From contig NZ_JAUSVB010000002.1 of assembly GCF_030814415.1 (NCBI RefSeq), forward strand, positions 124,001 to 188,000: a stretch of DNA of 64,000 bases, read 5' to 3'. The stretch is from Cellulomonas humilata. Lineage in GTDB: Bacteria > Actinomycetota > Actinomycetes > Actinomycetales > Cellulomonadaceae. The notes beneath the pieces were generated by a model, which saw nothing but the letters and a program-made list of their open reading frames with translations, ran no database searches and was not told the DNA's origin. Shown in pieces: positions 26,171-35,823 of the stretch (its first letter is position 1; the number at the start of each line of letters is the position of its first letter). Position numbers and translations under genes: made by a program.

Positions 26171-27556
26171 TCAGCCGCGCGAGCAGGGTGCCCCGTTGAG
26201 CACGAAGTTCGTCGGTGCCGTGTTGGTGCCCGTGTGCGAGCCGTTGAGGCCGAGCTGGAACGAGCCGCCCGCCGGGATGGAGCTGTTCCACGCCGCGTTC
26301 TTCGCGGTGACGAACGACCCGCTCTGGGTGGTGACCGAGCTCCACGCCTGCGTCACGATCTGACCCGACGGCCACGTCCAGGTCAGGGTCCAGCCGTTGA
26401 GCGCCACGTTGGACTTCACCGTGATGTTCGCCGTGAACCCGGTGTTCCACTGGTTCACGGAGTACGCGACGCTGCAGGCGATCGCGGGCGTCGGGCTGGG
26501 CGGCGGGGTCGTGGGTGCCGGCGTGGTGGGTGCGGGAGTGGTCGGTGCCGGGGTCGTGGGTGCCGGTGTGGTCGGTGCCGGGGTCGTCGGCTGGGGGGTG
26601 GACGTCGAGTCCAGCCCGAAGAAGTGGATCGCGGCCGCCGCGTCGACGGGCAGGTTGTGGCCCACGTTCTGCAGGGTGATCGCCTCGACGGGCGCCCGGT
26701 CGCCGGTGGCGCCGTAGCGCGTCCGGACGAGCCCGCTCGCGGGGTAGTCGGTCGAGGCCGGGGTCGCGCTGACGCCCAGCACGTTGGTCCACTGCTTGAT
26801 CGCCTCGCCGTGGTTCACGTAGCTGAGCGTGGTGTCCTGCGACCCGTGCCACAGCTGCACCCGCGGCCGTGCTCCGGTGTAGCCCGGGTACGCGGCGCGC
26901 GCGAGGTCACCCCACTGCTGCCCGGTCCGCACCAGCCGGCCGCCGGAGCAGTCGCTGTTCCAGGGTGCCTGCGAGCCGGTGCCCGGCGGGGGAGACGTCG
27001 TCGAGAAGCACGTGGCCGGGACGCCCGCGAACGCCGAGCCCGCGGCGAACACGTCCGGGTAGGTGGCCAGCAGGACCTGGGTCATCATGGCGCCCGACGA
27101 CACCCCGGTGACGAACACACGGCTGGTGTCGGTGGTGTACCGCTGCTGCACGTACCTGACCATCGACACGATGCTCGTCGGGTCGCTCGCGCCGCCGTGG
27201 AGCAGCGCCTCCGCCGAGCTCACGTCGAAGCAGCTCCCGCTCCGGTTGGCCTGCGGGTAGATGACGATGTAGCCGTACCGCGTGGCCAGCTCGTCGAACT
27301 GGGCACCGTCGTACATCGCCTGCGCGGTGCCCGTGCAGTAGTGCACGGCGACGAGGACCGCGGGTCTGGCCGGCAGCGAGTCCGGCACGAACAGGCTCAT
27401 CCCCAGCTGCCCGGGGTTGCTGCCGAAGCTGGGGACGCTGACCAGGGAGGCGGCCTGCGCGGCGGGGGCGGTGGTCAGCGCGGCGGCCGCGAGCCCGACG
27501 ACGCCCAGGACGAGGGTGGTGGCGGCCGCGACGACGCGACGCAGGGACGATGTCAT
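26171..27556 (-). CDS. secreted CE1-type esterase with C-terminal CBM2
   Basis: Secreted 461-residue esterase. A signal peptide (about 1-35, ending AQA) is followed by an alpha/beta-hydrolase of the PHB depolymerase/feruloyl and acetylxylan esterase type. Nucleophile Ser153 lies in GVSSG, with probable Asp241 (HGSQD) and His300 (NVGHNLP); [20 protein letters not shown] is the typical oxyanion-region segment. Residues 322-354 are a Pro/Thr linker of TTPAP repeats, then a family 2 carbohydrate-binding module (358-461) with conserved tryptophans ([16 protein letters not shown]). It should bind cellulose and remove acyl groups from xylan. The ATG follows CACGCT by 6 bases, so the message may be leaderless. 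Confidence 0.92.
   Translation of the reverse strand: MTSSLRRVVAAATTLVLGVVGLAAAALTTAPAAQAASLVSVPSFGSNPGQLGMSLFVPDSLPARPAVLVAVHYCTGTAQAMYDGAQFDELATRYGYIVIYPQANRSGSCFDVSSAEALLHGGASDPTSIVSMVRYVQQRYTTDTSRVFVTGVSSGAMMTQVLLATYPDVFAAGSAFAGVPATCFSTTSPPPGTGSQAPWNSDCSGGRLVRTGQQWGDLARAAYPGYTGARPRVQLWHGSQDTTLSYVNHGEAIKQWTNVLGVSATPASTDYPASGLVRTRYGATGDRAPVEAITLQNVGHNLPVDAAAAIHFFGLDSTSTPQPTTPAPTTPAPTTPAPTTPAPTTPAPTTPPPSPTPAIACSVAYSVNQWNTGFTANITVKSNVALNGWTLTWTWPSGQIVTQAWSSVTTQSGSFVTAKNAAWNSSIPAGGSFQLGLNGSHTGTNTAPTNFVLNGAPCSRG
26504..26590 (-). repeat. 15-bp coding repeat (TTPAP linker)
   Basis: Five consecutive TTPAP units, with a sixth TTP, encode the linker between the esterase and CBM2 domains. The copies differ at third codon positions, so this is an old or selected repeat, not a recent expansion. 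Confidence 0.85.
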
Positions 27557-27605
27557 CCTCGGAGCGTGCCCGAGGGCGTCTCCGCAGGTCAGTCGGCGAA
27601 GCGTT

Positions 27606-28469
<864 letters not shown>

Positions 28470-28517
28470 GAGGTCCGAGAGTAGTGGTCGTGCGGATCGG
28501 CTGACACGATGGGCCGC

Positions 28518-29012
28518 ATGACGCAGCCCGACCTCGACATCCGCTCGGTGACCCTCGACGACGCCGGTGAGCTGCTGACGCTGCGCCGCGCCGCGTTCGT
28601 GACCGAGGCGCAGCAGTACGGCGACCCGCACATCCCGCCCCTGACGCAGACGCTCGAGGAGCTCCAGGAGGACCTGCAGCGCGACGGTGTCATCACGCTC
28701 GGCGGCTGGTACGGCCACCGTCTGGTCGGCTCGATCAGGATGCTCATCGAAGGCCCGAAGGCCACGCTCGGCCGGTTCGCGGTCGCCCCCGACCTGCAGG
28801 GCCAGGGGTTCGGGACGCAGCTGCTCATGGCGATCCTGCCGCACCTGCCCGAGGGCATCGAGGAGGTCTGGGTGTTCACCGGCCGCGACTCGGTCCACAA
28901 CCTCGCGCTGTACGCGAAGCACGGCTACGAGCACCAGCACGACCAGACCGCCGGCGACCTGACGTACGCGTACCTGCGCAAGATCCTGGGGGACGGCGAG
29001 CCGACCGAGTGA
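28518..29012 (+). CDS. GNAT family N-acetyltransferase
   Basis: A 164-residue acetyltransferase using acetyl-CoA; acceptor unknown. The acetyl-CoA site motif appears as LGRFAVAPDLQGQGFGTQLL (residues about 85-104), and a terminal NLALYAKHGYEHQHD segment is the conserved last part of the GNAT fold. An ATG at 28509 is in frame, but the second ATG at 28518 follows CACGAT by 7 bases, in line with the leaderless pattern of the region. It is transcribed divergently from purU and convergently with the methyltransferase gene. Confidence 0.88.
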   Translation: MTQPDLDIRSVTLDDAGELLTLRRAAFVTEAQQYGDPHIPPLTQTLEELQEDLQRDGVITLGGWYGHRLVGSIRMLIEGPKATLGRFAVAPDLQGQGFGTQLLMAILPHLPEGIEEVWVFTGRDSVHNLALYAKHGYEHQHDQTAGDLTYAYLRKILGDGEPTE

Positions 29013-29030
29013 CGGCGCCGGACCCCGGCC

Positions 29031-29990
29031 TCAGTCCCGGCGACGGGGGCGCAGCGCCTCGAACAGGCGCCGCTTGGCACGGATGAGGCGCAGCTCCTTG
29101 GCCGAGACGACCGTGCGGATGCCGTCCGGGTCGAGGTCGGGTGCCGCGACGACCAGACCGTCGGGGGCAGCGCTCCGCACGGCGGCGCGCTGCTCGGCGG
29201 AGACGTCCCGCGGCAGCCGCTCGAGCAGCGCGTAGAACTCGAGCTCGTCCGGGCTCGTCGCCAGGATCCGCGTCACGACGAAGTCGACGACCCCCAGCCG
29301 GGCGAGCTCGGCTACCTGCTCGGCGAACACGTCGGGCGTGAACATCCAGACGTGCGCGTCGACGTACTCGCCGTGCGCCCGCCGCTCGAGCAGGTCGGCG
29401 ACGACGTCCGGTCCGTGCACCCGGTCGTCGTCCGTCGGCACCCGACCGGCCCAGAGCGCTGCCGCGGGGACCGAGACGACGGACCGGAAGTGGTCGTACA
29501 CGGCGCGCAGGGAGGGTCGGACGTCGCCGTTCTCGTGCGCGTCGAGGATCTGGCCGACCGTGGTCTGCGGGCGGCGGGCGTCGAACGTGTAGCGCCGGTC
29601 GGGCACCGCCAGCACGAGGGCGCCGCCGTCCTCCAGCAGGGCTGCGACGTCCGAGAGCCACCCGATCAGGTCCGGCACGTGCTCGATGACGTGCGAGGCG
29701 AGGACCCATCGGTACGGTGCGTCGCGCGCGGCCACGTCGCGCAGGCTGCGCTGCACGCCGTCGGCGTCGTGCAGGGGGAAGTCGATGTCGGGGATGTCCT
29801 CGCCCACCACGTCGGGGTCGGCCAGGTACCGGGACCGCAGGACGTCCGCGGAGAAGATGTCCGCGTAGCGCACGTCGCACGCGGACCTCAGCGCGATCGG
29901 GCGGCTCAGCGGCCCGATCTCCAGCCCGCGACCGTCTCCCAGCCGACCGAGCTCGGTCAGCAGCGCACGTCGCTCGTCCTGGTTCCGCAC
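29031..29990 (-). CDS. SAM-dependent methyltransferase-like protein
   Basis: A 319-residue protein whose N-terminal half has a class I SAM-binding fold. RGLEIGPLSRP (residues 21-31) is the glycine-rich motif I, and WVLASHVIEHVPDLIGWLSD followed by LLEDGGALVLAVPDRRYTFD corresponds to motifs II-III. The GLEIGPL variant is typical of methyltransferases associated with glycan or cell-surface synthesis. The C-terminal 120 residues show no motif I know. It starts at a GTG with GGGGAGGG 2 bases upstream and reads away from glyA. The substrate cannot be predicted. Confidence 0.8.
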   Translation of the reverse strand: MRNQDERRALLTELGRLGDGRGLEIGPLSRPIALRSACDVRYADIFSADVLRSRYLADPDVVGEDIPDIDFPLHDADGVQRSLRDVAARDAPYRWVLASHVIEHVPDLIGWLSDVAALLEDGGALVLAVPDRRYTFDARRPQTTVGQILDAHENGDVRPSLRAVYDHFRSVVSVPAAALWAGRVPTDDDRVHGPDVVADLLERRAHGEYVDAHVWMFTPDVFAEQVAELARLGVVDFVVTRILATSPDELEFYALLERLPRDVSAEQRAAVRSAAPDGLVVAAPDLDPDGIRTVVSAKELRLIRAKRRLFEALRPRRRD

Positions 29991-30084
29991 GTCCCTCCCC
30001 AGATCGGTGGGCCCCGCTTGATCCGGACGGTATCGCCCGGTGCCACGTCGTGCGTGCAGGCGGTACGGACCGGCGATTCATTGC

Positions 30085-30090
30085 TAGTCT
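30085..30090 (+). promoter_or_regulatory. -10 box upstream of the glyA riboswitch
   Basis: TAGTCT at 30085-30090. Transcription would begin at about 30097, exactly where the riboswitch aptamer starts. Confidence 0.5.
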
Positions 30091-30094
30091 GTGC

Positions 30095-30171
30095 CGGTCG
30101 CGACTGGCGCAGCAGGTGGGTCACCACCGGGGAGCGACGCAGCAGCAGACCAACGGGTCGGACGCCTGGGC
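30095..30171 (+). ncRNA. ZTP (pfl) riboswitch
   Basis: Leader of glyA carrying the conserved pieces of the pfl motif in order: GGTCGCGACTGGCGCAGC (30096-30113), AGGTGGG...CCACCGGGGAGCGAC (30114-30138) and GACGCCTGGGC (30161-30171). In ZTP riboswitches, as I recall them, the same order is GGGTCGTGACTGGCG, ACCACCGGGGAGCGAC and CCGCCTGGGC. The RNA senses ZTP/ZMP, a signal of 10-formyl-tetrahydrofolate shortage, and turns on one-carbon genes; glyA is a classic target. About 60 bases remain between the aptamer and the RBS AGGAG, long enough for an anti-SD or terminator switch that I did not fold. Confidence 0.9.
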
Positions 30172-30243
30172 CCCCGGTCACCACACACGAGTGTGCGGGT
30201 GCCGGACGCGCGCGTACACGCTGACTGCCGACAGGAGTGCTTC

Positions 30244-31533
30244 ATGAGCGCCGACCAGATCCCCCTGATGGATCAGAACATCTCCCAGCTGGACCCCGAG
30301 ATCGCCGCCGTCCTCGACGGTGAGCTCGCCCGCCAGCAGGGCACGCTCGAGATGATCGCGAGCGAGAACTTCGTGCCGCGCGCGGTCCTGCAGGCGCAGG
30401 GCTCCGTGCTCACCAACAAGTACGCCGAGGGCTACCCTGGCCGCCGCTACTACGGCGGCTGCGAGCAGGTCGACATCGCGGAGACCATCGCGATCAACCG
30501 CGCCAAGGAGCTGTTCGGCGCCGAGCACGCCAACGTCCAGCCCCACTCGGGCGCCACGGCCAACGCTGCCGTGCTGCACGCCCTGATCAACGCGGGCGAC
30601 AAGATCCTCGGCCTCGAGCTGGCCCACGGCGGCCACCTCACGCACGGCATGAAGATCAACTTCTCGGGCAAGCTCTACCAGGTCGGCGCCTACGGCGTGG
30701 ACCCCGAGACGTTCCTGGTGGACATGAACGTCGTCCGCGAGAAGGCGCTCGAGCAGCGTCCCGACGTCATCATCGGCGGCTGGTCCGCGTACCCGCGCCA
30801 GCTCGACTTCGCGGCGTTCCGGTCGATCGCCGACGAGGTCGGTGCCAAGCTCTGGGTCGACATGGCGCACTTCGCCGGCCTGGTGGCCGCGGGCCTGCAC
30901 CCCAGCCCCGTGCCGCACTCGGACGTCGTGTCCTCCACCGTGCACAAGACGATCGGCGGCCCGCGCTCCGGCTTCATCCTGAGCCGCGAGGAGTACGCCA
31001 AGAAGATCGACTCGGCCGTGTTCCCGGGTCAGCAGGGCGGCCCGCTCATGCACGTGATCGCCGCCAAGGCCGTCGCGTTCAAGGTGGCCGCCACCGAGGA
31101 GTTCAAGGACCGCCAGCAGCGCACGCTCGACGGCGCCCGCCTCATCGCCGAGCGCCTGTCCGCGCCGGACGTGGCCGCGGCCGGTGTCTCCGTCCTCACG
31201 GGCGGCACCGACGTGCACCTGGTCCTGGTGGACCTGCGGCACTCCGACCTCGACGGCCAGCAGGCCGAGGACCTCCTGCACACCGCCGGCATCACCGTGA
31301 ACCGCAACGCGGTGCCGTTCGACCCGCGCCCCCCGCGCGTCACCTCCGGCCTGCGCATCGGCACGCCGGCGCTGGCCACCCGCGGCTTCGGCGACGTCGA
31401 GTTCACCGAGGTGGCGGACATCATCGCGACCGCGCTGATCAACGGTGCCGCGACGGACGTCGCGGCCCTCAAGGCCCGGGTGCTCAAGCTCACCGACGGC
31501 TTCCCCCTGTACCCCGACCTGCAGCAGTACTGA
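30244..31533 (+). CDS. glyA: serine hydroxymethyltransferase
   Basis: PLP enzyme (429 residues) that interconverts serine and glycine and loads a one-carbon unit onto tetrahydrofolate. The PLP lysine is Lys235 in [16 protein letters not shown]. Other family segments are [32 protein letters not shown] and [16 protein letters not shown] is preceded by AGGAG at 6 bases. It lies behind a ZTP riboswitch and shares one base with the folD start (TGATG), so the pair is made together when formyl-folate is scarce. Length and motifs are all normal for the family. Confidence 0.97.
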   Translation: MSADQIPLMDQNISQLDPEIAAVLDGELARQQGTLEMIASENFVPRAVLQAQGSVLTNKYAEGYPGRRYYGGCEQVDIAETIAINRAKELFGAEHANVQPHSGATANAAVLHALINAGDKILGLELAHGGHLTHGMKINFSGKLYQVGAYGVDPETFLVDMNVVREKALEQRPDVIIGGWSAYPRQLDFAAFRSIADEVGAKLWVDMAHFAGLVAAGLHPSPVPHSDVVSSTVHKTIGGPRSGFILSREEYAKKIDSAVFPGQQGGPLMHVIAAKAVAFKVAATEEFKDRQQRTLDGARLIAERLSAPDVAAAGVSVLTGGTDVHLVLVDLRHSDLDGQQAEDLLHTAGITVNRNAVPFDPRPPRVTSGLRIGTPALATRGFGDVEFTEVADIIATALINGAATDVAALKARVLKLTDGFPLYPDLQQY

Positions 31534-32414
31534 TGACGGCGCGGATCCTCGACGGGACCGCCACGGCGGCCCGGATCAAGGCCGAGCTGACCGAACGGGT
31601 CGTCGCGCTCGCAGCCCGGGGCGTCCGCCCCGGGCTGGGGACGCTGCTCGTCGGAGACGACCCCGGCTCGCGCTGGTACGTCGCCGGCAAGCACAAGGAC
31701 TGCGCCGAGGTGGGCATCGCCTCGATCCGTGAGGACCTGCCGGCCACAGCCACGCAGGACGAGATCGAGGCTGCCGTGCGGCGGCTCAACGAGGACCCGG
31801 AGTGCACGGGGTTCATCGTGCAGCTGCCGCTGCCGAAGGGCATCGACGCCAACCGGGTGCTCGAGCTGGTCGACCCCGACAAGGACGCCGACGGGCTGCA
31901 CCCGACCAACCTGGGGCGCCTGGTCCTGCGGGTCAACGAGCCGGTGACCTCGCCGTTGCCGTGCACCCCGCGGGGCATCATCGACCTGCTGCTGCGGCAC
32001 GACATCGACCTGCGCGGTGCGGACGTCGTGATCGTCGGCCGCGGGGTGACCGTCGGGCGCTCGATCGGGCTCCTGCTCACCCGCCGCGAGATCAACGCGA
32101 CCGTGACGCTCACGCACACGGGCACCGAGGACCTCGCGGAGCACACCCGGAACGCCGACGTGGTCATCGCGGCCGCGGGCGTGCCGGGGATCATCACGGC
32201 GGACATCATCAAGCCGGGCGCGGTCGTCATCGACGTCGGCGTCTCGCGGTCCACCGACCCGGAGACCGGCAAGAGCCGCGTCGTCGGTGACGTGGACCCC
32301 GGAGTGCGCGAGGTCGCCTCGTGGGTGTCGCCCAACCCGGGCGGCGTCGGGCCGATGACCCGCGCGATGCTGCTGAGCAACGTGGTGGACACCGCCGAGC
32401 GTCTCCTGGGCTGA
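31533..32414 (+). CDS. folD: bifunctional methylene-THF dehydrogenase/cyclohydrolase
   Basis: FolD (293 residues) oxidises 5,10-methylene-THF to methenyl-THF and hydrolyses it to 10-formyl-THF. The catalytic YxxxK is Tyr49-Lys53 ([12 protein letters not shown]). QLPLPKGID and the [11 protein letters not shown] loop are conserved active-site segments, and [17 protein letters not shown] is the nucleotide-binding motif. Its product relieves the ZTP signal, so its place behind the glyA riboswitch makes a feedback loop. It overlaps glyA by one base and is followed by a terminator. Confidence 0.97.
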   Translation: MTARILDGTATAARIKAELTERVVALAARGVRPGLGTLLVGDDPGSRWYVAGKHKDCAEVGIASIREDLPATATQDEIEAAVRRLNEDPECTGFIVQLPLPKGIDANRVLELVDPDKDADGLHPTNLGRLVLRVNEPVTSPLPCTPRGIIDLLLRHDIDLRGADVVIVGRGVTVGRSIGLLLTRREINATVTLTHTGTEDLAEHTRNADVVIAAAGVPGIITADIIKPGAVVIDVGVSRSTDPETGKSRVVGDVDPGVREVASWVSPNPGGVGPMTRAMLLSNVVDTAERLLG

Positions 32415-32424
32415 GAACCTCCTC

Positions 32425-32464
32425 GACCGGGGCCAGGCTGTCCTTGTGACGGCCGGCCCCGGTC
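32425..32464 (+). terminator. terminator of the glyA-folD operon
   Basis: Perfect 10-bp stem GACCGGGGCC / GGCCCCGGTC with a 20-base loop that can pair further internally, 11 bases after the folD stop. Confidence 0.6.
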
Positions 32465-32482
32465 GTCGGAGAGGAGCCCGTC

Positions 32483-32962
32483 ATGGGCATCGTCCGTCCG
32501 CACCTGTGGTTCGACGACCAGGCCGCGTCGGCCGCGCGTTTCTACGCTTCGGTGATCCCGAACACCGTCATCCACTCCGTCACGACCGCGCCACCGGGCA
32601 CCCCGGGCGTCGCCGAGGGCTCCGAGTTCATCGTCGAGCTCACGATCGACGGCATGCGGGTCACGTTCCTCAACGCCGGCCCCGTGTTCACCCTCGACGA
32701 GGCGTTCTCGTTCGTCCTCGACTGCGCCGACCAGGCGGAGGTCGACCACTACTGGGAGACCTTGACCGCCGACGGCGGCCGGCCGAGCCAGTGCGGCTGG
32801 CTCGTCGACAAGTTCGGCGTCTCCTGGCAGGTGGTCCCCGTCCAGCTCGACGACGTGATGTCGCGCCCCGACACCGACGGGGTCGCGCGCGCCATGGCGG
32901 CGATGCTGACGATGGGCAAGCTCGACATCGCTGCTCTCGAGGCGGCGTACGCGGGGGAGTGA
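32483..32962 (+). CDS. VOC family protein (PhnB/YjdN-like)
   Basis: A 159-residue protein of the glyoxalase/bleomycin-resistance superfamily, PhnB-like branch (often annotated 3-demethylubiquinone methyltransferase domain). It begins PHLWFDDQAASAARFYASVI and contains VTFLNAGPVFTLDEAFSFVL and SQCGWLVDKFGVSWQVVP, the typical repeating beta-alpha-beta-beta pattern. GGAGAGGAG lies 7 bases before the ATG. Its function and ligand are unknown. It is a single gene between folD and the exonuclease gene. Confidence 0.85.
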   Translation: MGIVRPHLWFDDQAASAARFYASVIPNTVIHSVTTAPPGTPGVAEGSEFIVELTIDGMRVTFLNAGPVFTLDEAFSFVLDCADQAEVDHYWETLTADGGRPSQCGWLVDKFGVSWQVVPVQLDDVMSRPDTDGVARAMAAMLTMGKLDIAALEAAYAGE

Positions 32963-32996
32963 CGGCGCTGTCGGCGGGATCGGGTTGGATGGTCCG

Positions 32997-33809
32997 GTGC
33001 TGACCATCGCGAGCGTGAACGTCAACGGGATCCGGGCCGCCTACAAGCGAGGGATGGGGACCTGGCTGGAGGCCCGGAAGCCGGACGTGATCCTGCTGCA
33101 GGAGGTGCGCGCAACCGACGAGATCCTGGCGGACCACCTGCCGGCCGGCGAGTGGCACCTCGCGCACGAGGCGAGCGAGTCCAAAGGGCGGGCGGGTGTC
33201 GCGATCGCGAGCAGGCTGCCGATGACGGCCGTGCGGATCGGTCTGAAGACCGGCGTGACCGGTGACTCCGGGCGCTGGGTGGAGGCCGACCTGGAGCTCC
33301 CCGCGCACGAGGGCGCACCGGCGCGGAGCATCACCGTGGTGTCCACCTACCTGCACTCCGGCACGCTCGGCACGCCGTCGATGGACGAGAAGTACGCGTT
33401 CCTGGACCACGTCACCGGGCGGCTGGCCGACATCGCGGAGCAGGGTGGCTACGCGGCCGTCGCCGGGGACGTGAACATCGCGCACCGCGAGGCGGACATC
33501 AGGAACTGGAAGGGCAACCTCAAGTCGGCCGGGTTCCTCCCGCGCGAGCGCGCCTACCTCGACCGCTGGTTCGACGACCTGGGCTGGCACGACCTCGGTC
33601 GTGAGCTCGGTGGCGAGGGACCGGGACCGTTCACGTGGTGGTCGTGGCGCGGGAAGGCGTTCGACAACGACGCCGGCTGGCGCATCGACTACCAGCTGGC
33701 CACGCCCGACCTCGCGGACGCTGCCGTGAGCGCGACCGTGGACCGGGCCGCCACCTACGCGGAGCGGTTCTCCGACCATGCCCCCGTGGTGGTGGAGTAC
33801 GACCTCTGA
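32997..33809 (+). CDS. xth: exodeoxyribonuclease III
   Basis: AP endonuclease/3'-5' exonuclease (270 residues) of base excision repair. It has the EEP nuclease motifs: SVNVNGIRAA, DVILLQEVRA (catalytic Glu), VVSTYLHSGT, AVAGDVNIAHREADIRNWK (Asp/Asn), RIDYQLATPDL and a C-terminal SDHAPVVVEYDL (catalytic His). I start it at a GTG 6 bases after TTGGAT; an in-frame TTG at 32985 is less likely. Leaderless expression is consistent with many genes of this window. Nothing unusual is seen in the protein. Confidence 0.93.
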   Translation: MLTIASVNVNGIRAAYKRGMGTWLEARKPDVILLQEVRATDEILADHLPAGEWHLAHEASESKGRAGVAIASRLPMTAVRIGLKTGVTGDSGRWVEADLELPAHEGAPARSITVVSTYLHSGTLGTPSMDEKYAFLDHVTGRLADIAEQGGYAAVAGDVNIAHREADIRNWKGNLKSAGFLPRERAYLDRWFDDLGWHDLGRELGGEGPGPFTWWSWRGKAFDNDAGWRIDYQLATPDLADAAVSATVDRAATYAERFSDHAPVVVEYDL

Positions 33810-33828
33810 CACCGGACGTCGTCGCGAC

Positions 33829-33886
33829 GGAGCGGTTGACTCGCTCCGCGCGGACGACGCGCGGCCACCACGCGCCTCGTTACGGT
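33829..33886 (+). promoter_or_regulatory. regulator box and promoter of the two-component operon
   Basis: GGAGC-N9-GCTCCGCGCGGACGACG (33829-33859), 21 bases, then -10 TACGGT (33881-33886), with the kinase ATG 6 bases further on. The same box, same N9, same N21 and a KACGGT box recur before the SHOCT gene. The box overlaps the -35 position, which suits activation by the response regulator encoded in this operon. Confidence 0.65.
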
Positions 33887-33892
33887 GGTCGG

Positions 33893-35050
33893 ATGACTCC
33901 GGCCCCCGCCCCGTGGAGCGGGCCGCCGTGGGGGCGCGGTCGGTGGGGCTGGGTGGCCGTGCCCGCCGCGTTCCTCGGGCTCGTCACGGTCCTCGGAGCC
34001 GCGGGGGCGGGCTGGTGGCACCCGCAGGCGCGGGCGTTCGACGCGCTCGCGGTGCTCCTGCTGCTGCTCGCGCCCGCTGCGATCGTGCTGGTCGTGCGAG
34101 GAGGTCGTGCTGCCGTCGTCGGGACGGTGCTCGCGGTCGTCGGGCCCACGACGTTCGTCGCGCTCGGGTACGAGCCGGGGCCGGCGTTCGTGCCGCTCGG
34201 GTTCGTGGTCGTCGCGCTCGGCGTCACCCGGCAGCGCGTCCTCTCGCTGGCCGCGGGGACGGCGGGCGCGCTCGCCGTCACGGTCCTCGCGATCGGTCCG
34301 GACACCCCGACGCTGGTGTACGCGACGGTCACGGTCGCGGGCCTCGCGGTCGCGATGCTGCTGGGGGAGGGTGCACGCGGGCGGGCCGAGCGCATGCAGG
34401 CGCTGCGCGCGGCGCGCGCGTCCCGGCAGGAGTCGGCGGTCGCCGCCGAGCGCCTGCGCATCGCGCGCGAGCTCCACGACGTGCTCGCGCACTCGCTGTC
34501 CGGCATCACGGTGCAGGCGGGCGTCGGTCTGCACCTCATGGACCGCGAGCCCGAGGCGGCTCGACGCGCGCTCACCGAGATCCGCGAGGCGAGTCGCGAC
34601 GCCCTCGACGAGGTGCGCGAGGTGCTGGGCGTGCTGCGGGCGGACGGCGAGGCGCCGCGGGAACCCGCCGGTGCTCCCGGTCCGCGCAGCGTGACCGAGC
34701 TCCTGGTCCGCGCGCGCGCCGACGGCCTCACCGTCGACGACGAGGGGGTCGCCGAGGCGGCGACGCAGGTGCCCGACCCTCTCGCCGGCGTCGTGCACCG
34801 CACGCTGCAGGAGGCGCTGACGAACGTGCGCCGGCACGCGCCGGGTGCGTCTGTGCAGGTCAGGCTCACGGTGAACGACCGGATCGTGCTCGAGGTGGTC
34901 GACGACGGCCCGGGCGCCGCCGAGGTCGTCGACGGCTACGGCCTGCGCGGCATGCGCGAGCGTGCCCAGTCCGTCGGCGGGACGCTCGTCGCCGCATCCG
35001 GGCCGACGGGGTTCCAGGTCCGGCTCGAGCTCCCGCGAGGTGACCGGTGA
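33893..35050 (+). CDS. membrane sensor histidine kinase (HisKA_3 type)
   Basis: Sensor kinase of 385 residues. The N-terminal 160 residues form about five or six hydrophobic segments with very short outside loops, so it likely senses a membrane state or lipophilic signal. The dimerisation domain carries the phospho-acceptor His195 in RIARELHDVLAHSLSGI, the NarL-partner HisKA_3 pattern. The ATP-binding part has EALTNVRRHAPGA (N box) and VDDGPG with YGLRGMRERA (G boxes). The ATG follows TACGGT by 6 bases, a leaderless start. The stop overlaps the regulator's GTG (GTGA). Partner and target are apparent: the next gene and, by the shared box, the SHOCT gene. Confidence 0.93.
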   Translation: MTPAPAPWSGPPWGRGRWGWVAVPAAFLGLVTVLGAAGAGWWHPQARAFDALAVLLLLLAPAAIVLVVRGGRAAVVGTVLAVVGPTTFVALGYEPGPAFVPLGFVVVALGVTRQRVLSLAAGTAGALAVTVLAIGPDTPTLVYATVTVAGLAVAMLLGEGARGRAERMQALRAARASRQESAVAAERLRIARELHDVLAHSLSGITVQAGVGLHLMDREPEAARRALTEIREASRDALDEVREVLGVLRADGEAPREPAGAPGPRSVTELLVRARADGLTVDDEGVAEAATQVPDPLAGVVHRTLQEALTNVRRHAPGASVQVRLTVNDRIVLEVVDDGPGAAEVVDGYGLRGMRERAQSVGGTLVAASGPTGFQVRLELPRGDR

Positions 35051-35712
35051 TCCGCGTCCTGCTCGCCGACGACCAGGCGCTGGTCCGCGGCGGGTTCCGT
35101 GCGCTCTTGGACGCCGAGCCCGACCTGACGGTCCTCGGGGAGGCGTCGACCGGGGACGAGGCCGTGCGGCTGGCCCTCGAGCTGCTGCCGGACGTCGTGC
35201 TGATGGACATCCGGATGCCGGGGACCGATGGCCTGGCCGCGACCCGGCGGATCGTCGCCGAACCGCGTGCGGCGGGGGTGCGGGTGGTCGTCGTGACCAC
35301 GTTCGAGCTCGACGAGTACGTCACCGAGGCCATCCGCGGAGGTGCGTCGGGGTTCCTGGTGAAGGACACCGAGCCGGCGGACCTGCTGCGCGCCGTGCGT
35401 GTCGTCGCTGCCGGTGACGCCCTGCTCTCGCCGACCGTGACGCGACGGCTGCTGGCCACCGTCGCCCGCGCGACGCGCGAGGTCACCGAGGCCCCGGCCC
35501 TCGCGGACCTCACCCCGCGCGAGCGCGAGGTGCTCGTCCTCGTCGCCGAGGGGTTGTCGAACGACGAGATCGGCGAGCGCCTGTTCCTCAGCCCGCTGAC
35601 GGTCAAGACCCACGTGCTGCGCGCGGCGACCAAGCTCGGTGCGCGCGACCGTGCACAGATGGTCGTGGTCGCCTACGAGTCCGGCGTGGTGCGACCCGGC
35701 TGGGCCGGCTGA
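35047..35712 (+). CDS. NarL/LuxR-type response regulator
   Basis: Response regulator of 221 residues. The receiver domain has acidic pocket Asp8-Asp9, phospho-acceptor Asp54 (VLMDIRMPGTDG), Thr in VVTTFELDEYV and Lys in FLVKDTEPADL. The C-terminal LuxR helix-turn-helix reads LTPREREVLVLVAEGLSNDE, LFLSPLTVKTHVLRAATKLG. It is translationally coupled to the kinase. An inverted-repeat box shared by its own operon and the SHOCT gene, placed identically relative to the -10, is the likely binding site, implying positive autoregulation. Confidence 0.95.
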   Translation: MIRVLLADDQALVRGGFRALLDAEPDLTVLGEASTGDEAVRLALELLPDVVLMDIRMPGTDGLAATRRIVAEPRAAGVRVVVVTTFELDEYVTEAIRGGASGFLVKDTEPADLLRAVRVVAAGDALLSPTVTRRLLATVARATREVTEAPALADLTPREREVLVLVAEGLSNDEIGERLFLSPLTVKTHVLRAATKLGARDRAQMVVVAYESGVVRPGWAG

Positions 35713-35720
35713 CTCCCTGC

Positions 35721-35778
35721 GGAGCACGTCGGACGCTCCGCACGGACGACGACGCGGGCGGCTGCTGCGGGCGACGGT
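35721..35778 (+). promoter_or_regulatory. second copy of the regulator box, SHOCT gene promoter
   Basis: GGAGC-N9-GCTCCGCACGGACGACG (35721-35751), 21 bases, then GACGGT (35773-35778). The last 18 bases of the box match those of the kinase promoter at 17 of 18 positions, while the N9 spacers differ, as expected for a protein-binding site. Confidence 0.65.
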
Positions 35779-35784
35779 GGTGGT

Positions 35785-35803
35785 CCGGTCGAACGTCGAC
35801 CGG
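35785..35803. promoter_or_regulatory. perfect 8-3-8 palindrome in the SHOCT gene leader
   Basis: CCGGTCGA-ACG-TCGACCGG at the expected transcription start, 20 bases before the ATG. It could be a repressor site or an RNA hairpin near the ribosome binding site GAAGGA. Confidence 0.35.
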
Positions 35804-35823
35804 CTCGCGACCGAAGGACGATC

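Noticed and set aside
26504..26590. CRISPR or minisatellite
   Set aside because: The repeat is in frame and encodes the TTPAP linker, with changes mostly at third positions.
29352..30224. Plus-strand frame of 290 codons overlapping the methyltransferase gene
   Set aside because: Val/Arg/Gly-rich antisense composition, and its 3' end would run through the ZTP riboswitch.
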